A DNA stretch of 64,000 nt from Pedobacter sp. KBW06 (lineage in GTDB: Bacteria; Bacteroidota; Bacteroidia; Sphingobacteriales; Sphingobacteriaceae), in the NCBI RefSeq assembly GCF_003852525.1, contig NZ_QAJL01000001.1, forward strand, positions 234,726 through 298,725, written 5' to 3'. Below the pieces are notes generated by a model. That model did not search any database, had not been told where the DNA came from, and saw only the letters and a list, made by a program, of their open reading frames with translations. Shown here piece by piece: positions 17,614 to 27,141 of this stretch; the first letter of the stretch is position 1, and each line of letters starts with the position of its first letter. Made by a program: the position numbers and the translations under genes.

Positions 17614-20600
17614 TTAATCTTCTAATCCTTTGATATAATGTTTGCTCTCTTTATCCTCCGGATCTAAAGAGATCGAAGCTGTAGAGACCTTTCCCTGTAC
17701 CCATGCAAATACGAGTGGCAGAATGATCAATACGGCAAAGGTAGAGGCGATCAAACCTCCGATCACTGCTCTCCCCAAAGGAGAAACCTGATCTCCGCCT
17801 TCTCCATGTCCAATCGCCATTGGCAACATCCCTGCAACCATAGCCACACTCGTCATGATGATGGGCCTGATCCTTAAAGCCGCAGCTTCTCTGGCAGATT
17901 CCAGTGCATTGCCATTGTGCAACCGCAAATGTTCCGCGTTGGTGATGAGTAAAACTGCATTCGCAATAGACACCCCTACCGACATGATGATCCCCATATA
18001 GGACTGAAGGTTCAGCGTAGAGCCGGTGATCTTCAGCAACAGCAGGGATCCCAAAACCACTGCGGGTACGGTCGTGAGGATCACCAATGGTACTTTAAAG
18101 GATTGGAAATTGGCAGAAAGCATCAGAAAGATGACGACAATAGCCACCAAAAGTCCGGATTGCAGGCTACCCAATGTTTCGTCCAGCACTTTGATCATTC
18201 CGACAGGCTGTACAATCAATCCCCTGGGTAATTCCCCTACTGAAGCAATTGCTTTTTGAACATCTTTAGCTGCAGAACCCAGATCCATTTTATTCAGATT
18301 TGCCGTAACGGAAAGGTAAGGCATGGCCCCTAAATTGTCGTTCTCTCCGTAAGTGGTATCAGAAGTGATTGTTGCCACGTCGCTCAATACCGGCCGGTTG
18401 ACATTTCTCAATAAAGGAATCTCTCCCAAATCTTCTTTGCTGTTCATCTGGTTAAAAGGTACCTGAACCTGGACACTATAAGCCAGGTTGATCTTTTCAT
18501 CTATCCAGATATTTTTATCGGTATATCTCGAGGAAGAAGTGGAAGCCACGAGAGATCTCGAAATATCGGTCAGGTCTACGCCCAGCTGTGCTGCTTTAAC
18601 CCGGTCGATATTCACGTTCAGAGAAGGATATTTAACGGCCTGTGCCAACTGAATATCCCGCAGATAAGGAATCGTTTGTAAGGCTTTCATGACCTTTCTT
18701 GCATACACTTCATTCTGCGCTTTGTTTTTCCCGGCAATGCGGACTTCTACCGGTGTTGGAGAGCCCTGGCTCAGCACTTTATCCGTGAGTTCTATCGGTT
18801 CAAAGGAAAGTTTAACATCAGGTTCCAGCTTTTTCACCCTTTCCCTCAGCTGATCTTTAAATTCTTCCATATCTTCATGGTAATCCTTAAATCCCACCTG
18901 AAAAACAGCTTCGTGCGGACCAGCCATAAACAGGTAGATCGGGTTTACGGAGAATAAAGCAGGGTGTTGCCCAACATATACAGAAGAGATAGACAAGTGT
19001 TCCGGGCCAACGATGTTTTTTAATTCTTTCAGGATCACCTGTACCTTTTCTTCCGTACGTTCTAACCTCGTCCCGTCTGGTGCACGCATTCTCAATTGAA
19101 ACTGACTGGAATTGACTTTAGGTAAAACATCCCTTCCGATATTGCTCAGCAATAAGGCTGCAGCACCGACAATCAGCACGAGATAACCCAGGACCACGAT
19201 TTTCCGGTGCGGCATGATGCGGTCGAGGAAGCGCATAAAACGGTTCCGGAAGCGTTCAAAAAGAGAAATTTTACCATCGTTATTAAAATCTTCACGTTCT
19301 ACCAGTACTTTCTTTTGATTTAAAGTATCCTTTTCGGACTCCAGGCTCAAACCGGTTTCTTTGAATACGGCTTCATCTTCTGTGATCTCAGCACCATGTG
19401 CTTTCGCTTTCTTGGGATGTGCCACCATCAGCCAGTTGGCCATGATCGGTACAAATGTTTGTGATAAGAAGAACGAGACAATCATCGAGAATCCGATGGC
19501 CAGGGCCAGCGGCAGGAATAAAGCTCCCGGAATGCCCGACATGGTAAATGCAGGTGCAAATACGGCCAGGATACAAAACAGGATCAATAATTTAGGAAAA
19601 GCGATCTCCTTACAGGCGTCCCAGATGGCAAGGGCCTTGGGTTTGCCCATATCGAAATGCTGGTGAATGTTTTCAATCGTCACCGTAGATTCGTCAACCA
19701 GAATACCGATGGCCAATGCCAGTCCGCTTAAGGACATGATGTTGATCGTTTGTCCGAAGAGCTTCAAAAACAACACCCCCGCCACAATGGAGGTTGGGAT
19801 GGTCAGGATCACAATTAATGCGGCCCGTTTATCTCCAAGAAACAGAAGCACCATCAAACCGGTAAGCAGGGCACCAATAACCCCTTCACTGATCAAACTT
19901 TTCACGGCATTGATCACATATACGGACTGGTCAAATTCATAGGAAAGTTTAACATCTTCCGGCAGGGTATTCTGAATCGCCGGCAAGGCTTCTTTGAGCT
20001 TACTCACTACATCCCAGGTGGAGGCATCGCCTGATTTAGCAATACTCAGGTATACAGAACGTTTCCCATTGATCAGCGCATAACCAGCTGTCGCATCAGC
20101 TCCATCTTTCACTACTGCCACATCGCGCAGGTACAGGTTTTGCACCCCTCCTTTAAACAAAGGAATATTTTCAAATTCTTTAACTTTCTGAATCGTATAA
20201 TTTGTTGGGGTCAGGTAGTTTTGATTGCCCATGCGCACATTCCCGGATGGTGCCGTTTGGTTGTTCACCTTAATCGCCTCTACCACCTGGTCTACTGTCA
20301 TGTTATGCGATCGCAATAACCCGGGGTCGACATTGATCTCAATCGTCCTGATGTTTCCGCCAAATGGTGCCGGCGACAATAATCCGGGGATTGCGGTAAA
20401 GGAAGCACGTACATACGTATTGGCAAGATCCTGCAGCTCATTATTGGAGCGTATGGGACTACTCAGGACCAGTTGTCCGACCGGAAGAGAGGACGCATCA
20501 AACCTGATGATAAAAGGTGGCTGAGAACCAGGCGGGAAAATCGCCTGTGCCCTGTTCGACAAAGCACTGAGCTCTGAGGCGGCCTGCGCCATATTTGTTC

Positions 20601-20892
20601 CCTCATAATAAGTCAGCTTCATCAGCATCAGTCCCTGCACATTTTTGGTTTCAATGGTTTTCACTCCACTGGCAAAAAGCAATATGTTGATGTATTGCTT
20701 TCCGAAATAAGCTTCCATCTGTGTAGGTGTATATCCGCCAAAAGGGTGAGCGATATAAATGACCGGAAGGTTCATTTTAGGCAAAATATCTACCTTGATA
20801 TCTTTGATGGCACCAATTCCGAAGAAGAACAATCCGGCAACAAGTACCAGAATGGAGATCGGTTTTCTAAGTGCGAAACGTATTAAATTCAT
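17614..20892 (-). CDS. RND efflux pump inner-membrane permease with an EF-hand-like cytoplasmic loop
   Basis: 1092 residues, 12 predicted TM helices and two large periplasmic loops. The TM4 relay region reads GILVDESTVTIEN (Asp400, Glu401). The class (HAE or HME) is not resolved. The central cytoplasmic segment between TM6 and TM7 (about 490-560) is unusually long and charged. It contains DFNNDGKISLFE (535-546), which satisfies the 12-residue EF-hand calcium loop: D1, N3, D5, G6, I8, S9, E12. Second gene of the TolC-RND-adaptor-AraC operon, 11 bases after the TolC gene. Confidence 0.9.
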   Translation of the reverse strand: MNLIRFALRKPISILVLVAGLFFFGIGAIKDIKVDILPKMNLPVIYIAHPFGGYTPTQMEAYFGKQYINILLFASGVKTIETKNVQGLMLMKLTYYEGTNMAQAASELSALSNRAQAIFPPGSQPPFIIRFDASSLPVGQLVLSSPIRSNNELQDLANTYVRASFTAIPGLLSPAPFGGNIRTIEINVDPGLLRSHNMTVDQVVEAIKVNNQTAPSGNVRMGNQNYLTPTNYTIQKVKEFENIPLFKGGVQNLYLRDVAVVKDGADATAGYALINGKRSVYLSIAKSGDASTWDVVSKLKEALPAIQNTLPEDVKLSYEFDQSVYVINAVKSLISEGVIGALLTGLMVLLFLGDKRAALIVILTIPTSIVAGVLFLKLFGQTINIMSLSGLALAIGILVDESTVTIENIHQHFDMGKPKALAIWDACKEIAFPKLLILFCILAVFAPAFTMSGIPGALFLPLALAIGFSMIVSFFLSQTFVPIMANWLMVAHPKKAKAHGAEITEDEAVFKETGLSLESEKDTLNQKKVLVEREDFNNDGKISLFERFRNRFMRFLDRIMPHRKIVVLGYLVLIVGAAALLLSNIGRDVLPKVNSSQFQLRMRAPDGTRLERTEEKVQVILKELKNIVGPEHLSISSVYVGQHPALFSVNPIYLFMAGPHEAVFQVGFKDYHEDMEEFKDQLRERVKKLEPDVKLSFEPIELTDKVLSQGSPTPVEVRIAGKNKAQNEVYARKVMKALQTIPYLRDIQLAQAVKYPSLNVNIDRVKAAQLGVDLTDISRSLVASTSSSRYTDKNIWIDEKINLAYSVQVQVPFNQMNSKEDLGEIPLLRNVNRPVLSDVATITSDTTYGENDNLGAMPYLSVTANLNKMDLGSAAKDVQKAIASVGELPRGLIVQPVGMIKVLDETLGSLQSGLLVAIVVIFLMLSANFQSFKVPLVILTTVPAVVLGSLLLLKITGSTLNLQSYMGIIMSVGVSIANAVLLITNAEHLRLHNGNALESAREAAALRIRPIIMTSVAMVAGMLPMAIGHGEGGDQVSPLGRAVIGGLIASTFAVLIILPLVFAWVQGKVSTASISLDPEDKESKHYIKGLED

Positions 20893-20903
20893 GTAAGGGT
20901 TAA

Positions 20904-22301
20904 TTAAAATTCGTTGATAAACAGGTCAAAATTTCCAAGTGCGGCAGATTTAAGCAGCAGGGCCTGCCATACATTGGTATAGGCAATGTCCCGATCTGTT
21001 TCTGCTCTGTTGAGGGTATAAAGTGCCTGAGTGAGGTCTACAATCGTGCTGAGTCCGTTTTTATACAAGGTGTTCTTTTGCAGGTAAGCATCAGAAGCTG
21101 CCTTCACCTGAACCGGTGCTTCGTTATAATTGCTCAGTGCATTTTTCAATTTAGCATCGGCGATGGCCACCTGTGCCTGTAATTGTTGCCCGACCAGCTC
21201 ATATTCATCTTGCAGCCCTTTGGAAAGGTATTCCTGTGCCCTTACCTGAGGGTGAGTCCTCAGTATGCTGGTCAGGTTCCAGACCATTCCAACACCCACC
21301 AGGTAATTTCCTCTTACCGGATTGATGCCATCGGCATAGTTTTGAGTAAAAGCGCTTTGATTTTGCGCATAGGCGGAACTGAATCCTGATCCCCTGCCCT
21401 GCATCACTCCGAATAAAGAAAAGGTAGGATAATAAGATCTGCGGAATAATTTCGCCTGTTCGTTGCTCAGTTCCACCCTGTTGCGGTAGTACTTTAACAG
21501 CGGATGGGCATTTTCATTCAGCAGGCTGTCCTGATACAGGACCGAAGGAACCCGGGTAATGGAAGCCGTATCCAGCACCATATCTGTTGCCGTAATGCCC
21601 ATCAATATGCCCAATCGGTTTGCCTGTTCCTGTTCCAGATCCTTAGCCTTGGTTAAGGCAATTTTAGCACTGGAAACTTCGGCCTTGGCCAGGGAAGAAT
21701 CTACACCTGCAATCAGGCCGTTGCTGGCCCTGATGACTGCTGTATTCTTAAAGGTGATTGCCCGGTCCAGGTTTCGCTCTTGTGATTTGCGAAGCCGTTG
21801 GGCAGCGATAAGGTTCAGGTAAGCTGCTGAAACTCTGATTTCATGTTGAAATTTCTCCTGCGCCAGGTCGTTCGCATCTCTTTTGAGCAGTGTTTGAGCA
21901 ACTTTGATTTTCTCCTTTATCCTTCCAAAAGTAAAGAAGTCCCAGTTTACGTTGGCCAGGTATAAAGCGCCAAAAGCAGCATTCCAGTTCTGACGGTCAA
22001 AAGATGGTCCGCTGGAGGCAACGCCCAACCCACCCAAACCGTACGAAGGCCCGTTTTGTCCGTTGATCGTTCCGTAGTCCTGCTGTGCGGATAAACTCAG
22101 GTTTGGCAGGTAATCCCTGCGTGCCTGCTGAACGCCTGCTTCAGAAGCGTTCACATAATTCCCTTTTGCTTTGATGCTCCCGTAATTATTCAGGGCAGTA
22201 CTGATCGCATCTTTTAATTTGAGCATTTGTGCATCTGCACCAGGGGTACCAAGGGTCAAAATGCCGAATAGTGTAATTACAAATAATAAGGGTTTAGGCA
22301 T
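20904..22301 (-). CDS. TolC family outer-membrane efflux protein
   Basis: 465 residues from ATG 22301. A longer frame from a TTG at 22322 is rejected because it overlaps the promoter. A signal peptide ends at TPGADAQ. Two OEP repeats follow, with long helices (LRKSQERNLDRAITFKN and QLQAQVAIADAKLKNALSNY). First gene of the efflux operon. It forms the outer-membrane channel for the RND pump. Confidence 0.88.
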   Translation of the reverse strand: MPKPLLFVITLFGILTLGTPGADAQMLKLKDAISTALNNYGSIKAKGNYVNASEAGVQQARRDYLPNLSLSAQQDYGTINGQNGPSYGLGGLGVASSGPSFDRQNWNAAFGALYLANVNWDFFTFGRIKEKIKVAQTLLKRDANDLAQEKFQHEIRVSAAYLNLIAAQRLRKSQERNLDRAITFKNTAVIRASNGLIAGVDSSLAKAEVSSAKIALTKAKDLEQEQANRLGILMGITATDMVLDTASITRVPSVLYQDSLLNENAHPLLKYYRNRVELSNEQAKLFRRSYYPTFSLFGVMQGRGSGFSSAYAQNQSAFTQNYADGINPVRGNYLVGVGMVWNLTSILRTHPQVRAQEYLSKGLQDEYELVGQQLQAQVAIADAKLKNALSNYNEAPVQVKAASDAYLQKNTLYKNGLSTIVDLTQALYTLNRAETDRDIAYTNVWQALLLKSAALGNFDLFINEF

Positions 22302-22319
22302 GGTGTGTGTTTTACACCG

Positions 22320-22348
22320 CAAATTTATCCCCTGCCCATAAAATCAAA
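22320..22348 (-). promoter_or_regulatory. promoter of the efflux operon
   Basis: The minus strand reads TTTG (22348-22345), a 17-bp spacer, then TAAATTTG (22327-22320), a full match to the Bacteroidota consensus. Transcription would start about 14 bases before ATG 22301, giving a very short leader. Confidence 0.6.
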
Positions 22349-22535
22349 GTATTCAGTTCAAACCAATAATTATGAAATTCAAACAATTGTACAGCTTTGC
22401 CATTAATGACATTTCCATTACAAGTCAAATATTAAGCAAAGATTTAACAGTTAATTAATTGTAACTACAAGAATGATATTTTATATTTATTCCAATCAAG
22501 AAACCAAATTTAATTATTCAAGTAAAAAAGTTAAC

Positions 22536-23999
22536 ATGACCACATTTATAAATGAACAAAATGAAAGTAATGGGCTTTTGAATGAAATCGCCTCAACAGA
22601 TATTACCGTAGCTGCCGGAACTGATGGATTGCTGGCCGGCAATCTCCAGGATGCCCTGCAATTATTGGCTTCCCGGATCAGCGCTTTGGAGCATGCTGCA
22701 GGTCAGAACGGCAGAATCATTCCTGTAGGTACGGGAACAGGTGCACTGACCATTGATGGCGATCAGCTGAGCCTGAATGGCAATCCCATTACCCTTCAGG
22801 CAAATGATGTGATAGAGATTCAGGCAGGGACTTACCAATGGATCGACGTGAGCAATGTGACCTTTTCAGGAGCCGGGGTAATATATGTAAAGAACAAAGG
22901 GCTCGTGATCATCAATGAAGGGGGCTTTAACCTGAATGGAAATGTGCCGGTTAAAAATGTAGTTTTCGATTTCGCCAGTTTCCCTGGTTTGGAATATGGA
23001 TTAAAAAACACGTTTACCGGACCGCAGGAAAGGTTCCACATTGATACTCACAGTATGGGAGGATATGAGAACATTACCATCCGCGGACTGGAATTTGTCA
23101 ATGTCTGGGACCGGGGCATGAGGCTAGGCTCCCACAATGTGGATTACCTGAATACCGGTAAAAAAGCAATTTCAGGATTGTTGATTGAAAAATGTCGCTT
23201 TATATCAGACAATACGCCTGAATGGGGTGGTGGAATAGACCTTGGCGGAGAGCTGAATTATGAAACCGGTACGGACAGAGGATATATAGAGAATGTGGTG
23301 ATCAGAGATATCAAGCTAATTGGAGGAGAGGGCCAGATCTCCCTCGGAAATGCCAACAATTATGAAATATATAATATTACCGTTGATAAAGTAAACCCAA
23401 CTGCCACCCATCATGCCAGAATTGTATTTGCACAGGGATGGGGGGAAATTCATCACATAAAGGGGACAGAACATTATGGTAACCTGACCTGTCAATGGGT
23501 ATTTACCAGGGGAAATGTGCCTGCAGAAGCGGTAGTTTCAAATGTTATCGCTTATAAAAGCAGGAAATATTCTGCTACAGAATTTCAATCTTTTAATCGT
23601 TTCCTGTGGCCCAACCGAACCACCTTCTGTCATGGGAAGGCATTAGGTATCACTGCGGTCGATATGGGAACAAATCTCGGTGTGCCTGCCGGCAATGAAT
23701 ACACCTCAACGGCAATAGACATCTATGGAATGTTCGGCGCTGAAGTAACAGTTAAAGATTCGGTAGCCATTCATCCATACAATTGTACTACGGTAAGTAA
23801 TGGCCCCATCAGTGCTGATTCTTCCAATAACCTGGTTTATGCAGATCATACCGGGGCAAAGTTAATTGATTTCATCTCTTTTAAACCTGCATCCGACAGT
23901 CCGCTGATTGGGGCGGGCATTACAGATGCAGATTTAACAGATGATTATTATGGCGTATTAAGGGCCCTTCCTCCTACCGTTGGTGCGGTGGAAGGATAA
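22536..23999 (+). CDS. right-handed beta-helix protein, no signal peptide
   Basis: 487 residues from ATG 22536. The frame opens earlier at 22473, but those 21 residues (MIFYIYSNQETKF...) look non-coding. No signal peptide is seen from either start. The N-terminus (NLQDALQLLASRISALEHAAG) is a short coiled coil like those of tail-fibre or trimeric fibre proteins. Residues about 70-440 form beta-helix rungs (ENITIRGLEFVNV, ISGLLIEKCRFIS, IENVVIRDIKLIGG). Such folds occur in polysaccharide lyases and tail spikes. No catalytic residues were recognised. It ends 2 bases from the convergent sulfatase gene. Confidence 0.7.
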   Translation: MTTFINEQNESNGLLNEIASTDITVAAGTDGLLAGNLQDALQLLASRISALEHAAGQNGRIIPVGTGTGALTIDGDQLSLNGNPITLQANDVIEIQAGTYQWIDVSNVTFSGAGVIYVKNKGLVIINEGGFNLNGNVPVKNVVFDFASFPGLEYGLKNTFTGPQERFHIDTHSMGGYENITIRGLEFVNVWDRGMRLGSHNVDYLNTGKKAISGLLIEKCRFISDNTPEWGGGIDLGGELNYETGTDRGYIENVVIRDIKLIGGEGQISLGNANNYEIYNITVDKVNPTATHHARIVFAQGWGEIHHIKGTEHYGNLTCQWVFTRGNVPAEAVVSNVIAYKSRKYSATEFQSFNRFLWPNRTTFCHGKALGITAVDMGTNLGVPAGNEYTSTAIDIYGMFGAEVTVKDSVAIHPYNCTTVSNGPISADSSNNLVYADHTGAKLIDFISFKPASDSPLIGAGITDADLTDDYYGVLRALPPTVGAVEG

Positions 24000-24001
24000 T
24001 A

Positions 24002-25480
24002 TTATAAAAAGTTCCAGGCCTTCACATGGGAGTCCTGGTGCTCTTTTTTTACGATCTCATTAAACTGTTTGATGATTGCCGGGTGGTTGGCGGCCTCGTC
24101 CTTACTTTCAGTACGATCGGTTTTCAGGTTAAAGAGCTGCCATGGACTTTGCGGATCTTTTTTCAAATTGACCCGAACTCCTTTCCAATCGCCCATCCTG
24201 ATGGCCAGTTGTCCGCCTTTCTCAGGGAATTCGAAATAAAGGTATTCATGCTTTTTCTGCTGGCCGTCTTTTCCGGTTAAGGTAGGAAGAAAGGAAATGC
24301 CATCGGTATCTTCCAGCTTTTGGCCGGTGAGTTCTGCCATGGTAGCCAACAGGTCGTATTGTGCGGATACCAGGTTTGAGGTGGATCCCGGTTTGATTTT
24401 CCCCGGCCATCTGGCCAAGAAGGGCTCCCGGATTCCGCCTTCATAGACATCCATCTTCAGTCCTTTTAACCCATCTACACTGTTGAAGAACTTCGCATTT
24501 ACGCCACCGTTAAAAGTAGTCCCGTTATCACTGGAGAACATCACGATGGTATTTTCATCCAGTCCCAGGTCTTTCAGTCTTTTCATAATGAGGCCTACCT
24601 GTTTATCCAGGAAGGTAATCATGGCGGCATAGGTGGAATAAGGATATTTGTTTGCCGCATAGCCCTGCTGCCCATAATAAGGTCTTTCTTTGAACTTTCC
24701 GATGTATTCTTTTACGTCCCGGTCCGGCGCCTGTAAAGAAACGTGCGGCAATGGATAAGGCAGGTATAAAAAGAAAGGATTTTCTTTGTTTTTATCGATA
24801 AAAGCAAGGGCCTTTTCCGTCATTTTTTCCGGCGCGTAAACTTTTCCCTTATAATAATCAAAGTCTTTATCCGTCGCCTTTGTCGAGTCTAACTGCTTAT
24901 GGACATTGATAAAAGTATTGCCCAGGGTATCCCATTTTTCATTTTCCCATAAATGGGTCGGGTAAAAACTATGCGCTTGTTTCTGGTCCAGAAGACCATA
25001 GTAATAATCAAAGCCCTGTTTCAATGGAGAACCTTCTGTAGCATTCATCCCCAGGCCCCATTTACCCACCAAAGCAGTTTTATATCCTGCCTGCTGCATT
25101 AAACGGGCAACAGTAAGTGTCCCTGCTTTCAAGGGCATTTGTCCGCGTTCCGTACTGTCAGGAAATCCACCCAACTCAAAATTACCCCGGATATAAGAGT
25201 GACCGCCATGTTTACCGGTCATCAGCATTGCCCTGGCCGGGGCGCAAACTGGCGTACCGGTATAGTGGTTATTAAACTTCATCCCCTGTCTGGCCATTTT
25301 GTCCAGATTTGGCGTTTTGATCTTTTTTTGGCCATAGGGGCCGATTTCAGCGTAACCAAGGTCGTCCGCATAAATGTAAATCACGTTTGGTTTCTGCCTG
25401 TTCTGCTGACTGAACACGGTACCATATTGCAGGAAAATCGCTGCAATGACCGCCAGCTTTAAAAACGGTTTATTTTCCAT
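24002..25480 (-). CDS. secreted sulfatase (family S1)
   Basis: 492 residues with a signal peptide (about 1-25). The formylglycine motif CAPAR is at residues 79-83, with Cys79 the residue converted by the maturase. Metal ligands Asp39-Asp40 lie in YADDLGYAEIG. Downstream motifs FSSDNGT and FLARWPGK are typical. The ATG lies inside the end of the fucosidase gene (11-bp overlap), so translation is coupled. It probably removes sulfate esters from the fucose-containing glycan attacked by its partner. Confidence 0.88.
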   Translation of the reverse strand: MENKPFLKLAVIAAIFLQYGTVFSQQNRQKPNVIYIYADDLGYAEIGPYGQKKIKTPNLDKMARQGMKFNNHYTGTPVCAPARAMLMTGKHGGHSYIRGNFELGGFPDSTERGQMPLKAGTLTVARLMQQAGYKTALVGKWGLGMNATEGSPLKQGFDYYYGLLDQKQAHSFYPTHLWENEKWDTLGNTFINVHKQLDSTKATDKDFDYYKGKVYAPEKMTEKALAFIDKNKENPFFLYLPYPLPHVSLQAPDRDVKEYIGKFKERPYYGQQGYAANKYPYSTYAAMITFLDKQVGLIMKRLKDLGLDENTIVMFSSDNGTTFNGGVNAKFFNSVDGLKGLKMDVYEGGIREPFLARWPGKIKPGSTSNLVSAQYDLLATMAELTGQKLEDTDGISFLPTLTGKDGQQKKHEYLYFEFPEKGGQLAIRMGDWKGVRVNLKKDPQSPWQLFNLKTDRTESKDEAANHPAIIKQFNEIVKKEHQDSHVKAWNFL

Positions 25481-26984
25481 AATTGATCTTTCTTAAGCTT
25501 TTAGATTTCGTATCTGACACGGCAAAATGGCTGATGGAAGGAATGCCATTGGACGCAGTAATGTTTAACCTGATCTTTGAAGCATTTCCATATTTGGGAA
25601 GTGTAATGATTTTACAGGCGCCAATTTCATCTCCTTTATAAACCGGCTTCCAGTCGCCATCAAAGACCTCTATAGAAAAATGCTGCACATGAAAATTTCT
25701 GATGGTAGAGAACCCATCAGTCAGTGCCTTCATTTCCGGCTGCTCCATAATCGTGATTCTGTTGAACTTTTTATTCAGGTCCATCTCCAGTGTCGCAACG
25801 GAATCTCCGGCAGTCCACCAGGTTTCCAGGCTATAGTCATTCGCCTTCTCTGCTCCTCTTTTAGGATCAGTATCTGTGCTGGAAGCTTTTATCGCTGTAT
25901 TAAAAGCCAGGTTCTCATAGCCTCCGGGCAATGTTTTTTTGCCACCTTTAATTCCGATCCGCTCAGCCAGTTCAATAATCCTGGCGCTTTCATGCGCTCT
26001 GATGCGGCCATGCTGATCAGGCGGAACATTGAGAATCATGATGTTGTTATTTGCGGTGGTCCAGTAAAACAGCTCTTCCAGTTCATCTACACCCCTGGCA
26101 GGCAGGATTGCTTTTTTCTGGAACCAGTTCCAGCGATCGGAAAGGCAAAGCGTATGTTCCAGGATCAGGTAATGGTTCCCGTTATTGTAGCTATATAATT
26201 TAGGATCATCCCATCTGGCCAGGTTTGGATCTTTGGTTCTGAAATCTACCGGCCAGAAACGGATAGGATCGCCTTCCTGCATATCCTGTGGCTGCTGAAT
26301 GGCGGTAATGTTGTCCTTCTTTCCGATGGTATGGTTTACAGTAACCAGGCAACCCGGTTGCAACTTTTTGATGTGTGCGTATACTTCCGCCAGTTTCCAG
26401 TCGGCATCTTTCTTTGCCCATCCCCCATCAAACCAGAGCTCGCAGATGTCTCCGTAATTGCTGAGCAATTCACTGAGCTGGTTTTTCATAAAGCTCACAT
26501 AAGCATCCGGATTCGGGTCATTGTGCGAAGGTTCATGTCTGTCCCATAGTGAATAGTACAGGCCAAGCTCTATGCCGTATTTTTTACAGGCTTTTGCCAC
26601 CTCAGCCACGACATCCGTTTTTACGGGAGAGGAGGCGACATCATAATCCGTGTATTTACTATTCCAGAGCGCGAATCCATCATGGTGTTTCGTGACCAGG
26701 ATGACATATCTGAAGCCTGCTTCTTTTGCGGTTTTCACCCATTGATCGCAGTCCAGCTGATCCGGCTGATAAGAGGAAACCGGCAGTTTTCCGTCAGACC
26801 ATTCCGTTTCATTAAAGGTATTCAGTCCGAAATGGATGAACATCCCATAGCCTCTTTTGATTTGCGAGAGCTGCAATGCAGATGGTTTTTGTGCTTTAGA
26901 TGCAGAGATTAAAAAAAAAGTCGAAGTAAGGAATAACAATAAGGCCCCCCTTATTATTTTAGTTCTGTTGAATTGGACAAACAT
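25470..26984 (-). CDS. alpha-L-fucosidase, GH29, with C-terminal carbohydrate-binding-type domain
   Basis: 504 residues with a signal peptide (to about 32, ISASKAQ). Family GH29 motifs: FIHFGLNTF (His51), VTKHHDGFALW (His100-His101) and ELWFDGGW, where Asp186 is the predicted nucleophile. The C-terminal ~140 residues form a discoidin (F5/8 type C) domain likely to bind glycan. It is first in a two-gene operon with the sulfatase. It probably releases fucose from sulfated fucosylated glycans outside the cytoplasm. Confidence 0.88.
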   Translation of the reverse strand: MFVQFNRTKIIRGALLLFLTSTFFLISASKAQKPSALQLSQIKRGYGMFIHFGLNTFNETEWSDGKLPVSSYQPDQLDCDQWVKTAKEAGFRYVILVTKHHDGFALWNSKYTDYDVASSPVKTDVVAEVAKACKKYGIELGLYYSLWDRHEPSHNDPNPDAYVSFMKNQLSELLSNYGDICELWFDGGWAKKDADWKLAEVYAHIKKLQPGCLVTVNHTIGKKDNITAIQQPQDMQEGDPIRFWPVDFRTKDPNLARWDDPKLYSYNNGNHYLILEHTLCLSDRWNWFQKKAILPARGVDELEELFYWTTANNNIMILNVPPDQHGRIRAHESARIIELAERIGIKGGKKTLPGGYENLAFNTAIKASSTDTDPKRGAEKANDYSLETWWTAGDSVATLEMDLNKKFNRITIMEQPEMKALTDGFSTIRNFHVQHFSIEVFDGDWKPVYKGDEIGACKIITLPKYGNASKIRLNITASNGIPSISHFAVSDTKSKSLRKINYGK

Positions 26985-27107
26985 ATGTTTTGGTTTATTT
27001 GGTTACGGGTTTCAAATGTGTTGATTGTGTGGTTAAACGAAAGTAAAGAATTCTTTTTCTATTTCCCCTATTTCCCTGTTCATCCTATAGAATCCCTATA
27101 ATTTACT

Positions 27108-27115
27108 TAAATTTG
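27108..27115 (+). promoter_or_regulatory. -7 promoter element for the DMT transporter gene
   Basis: TAAATTTG matches TAnnTTTG exactly, 26 bases before the ATG at 27142. The -33 element is poor. Confidence 0.4.
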
Positions 27116-27141
27116 TCGCCTCATTTAACTCCCGGCCCATC

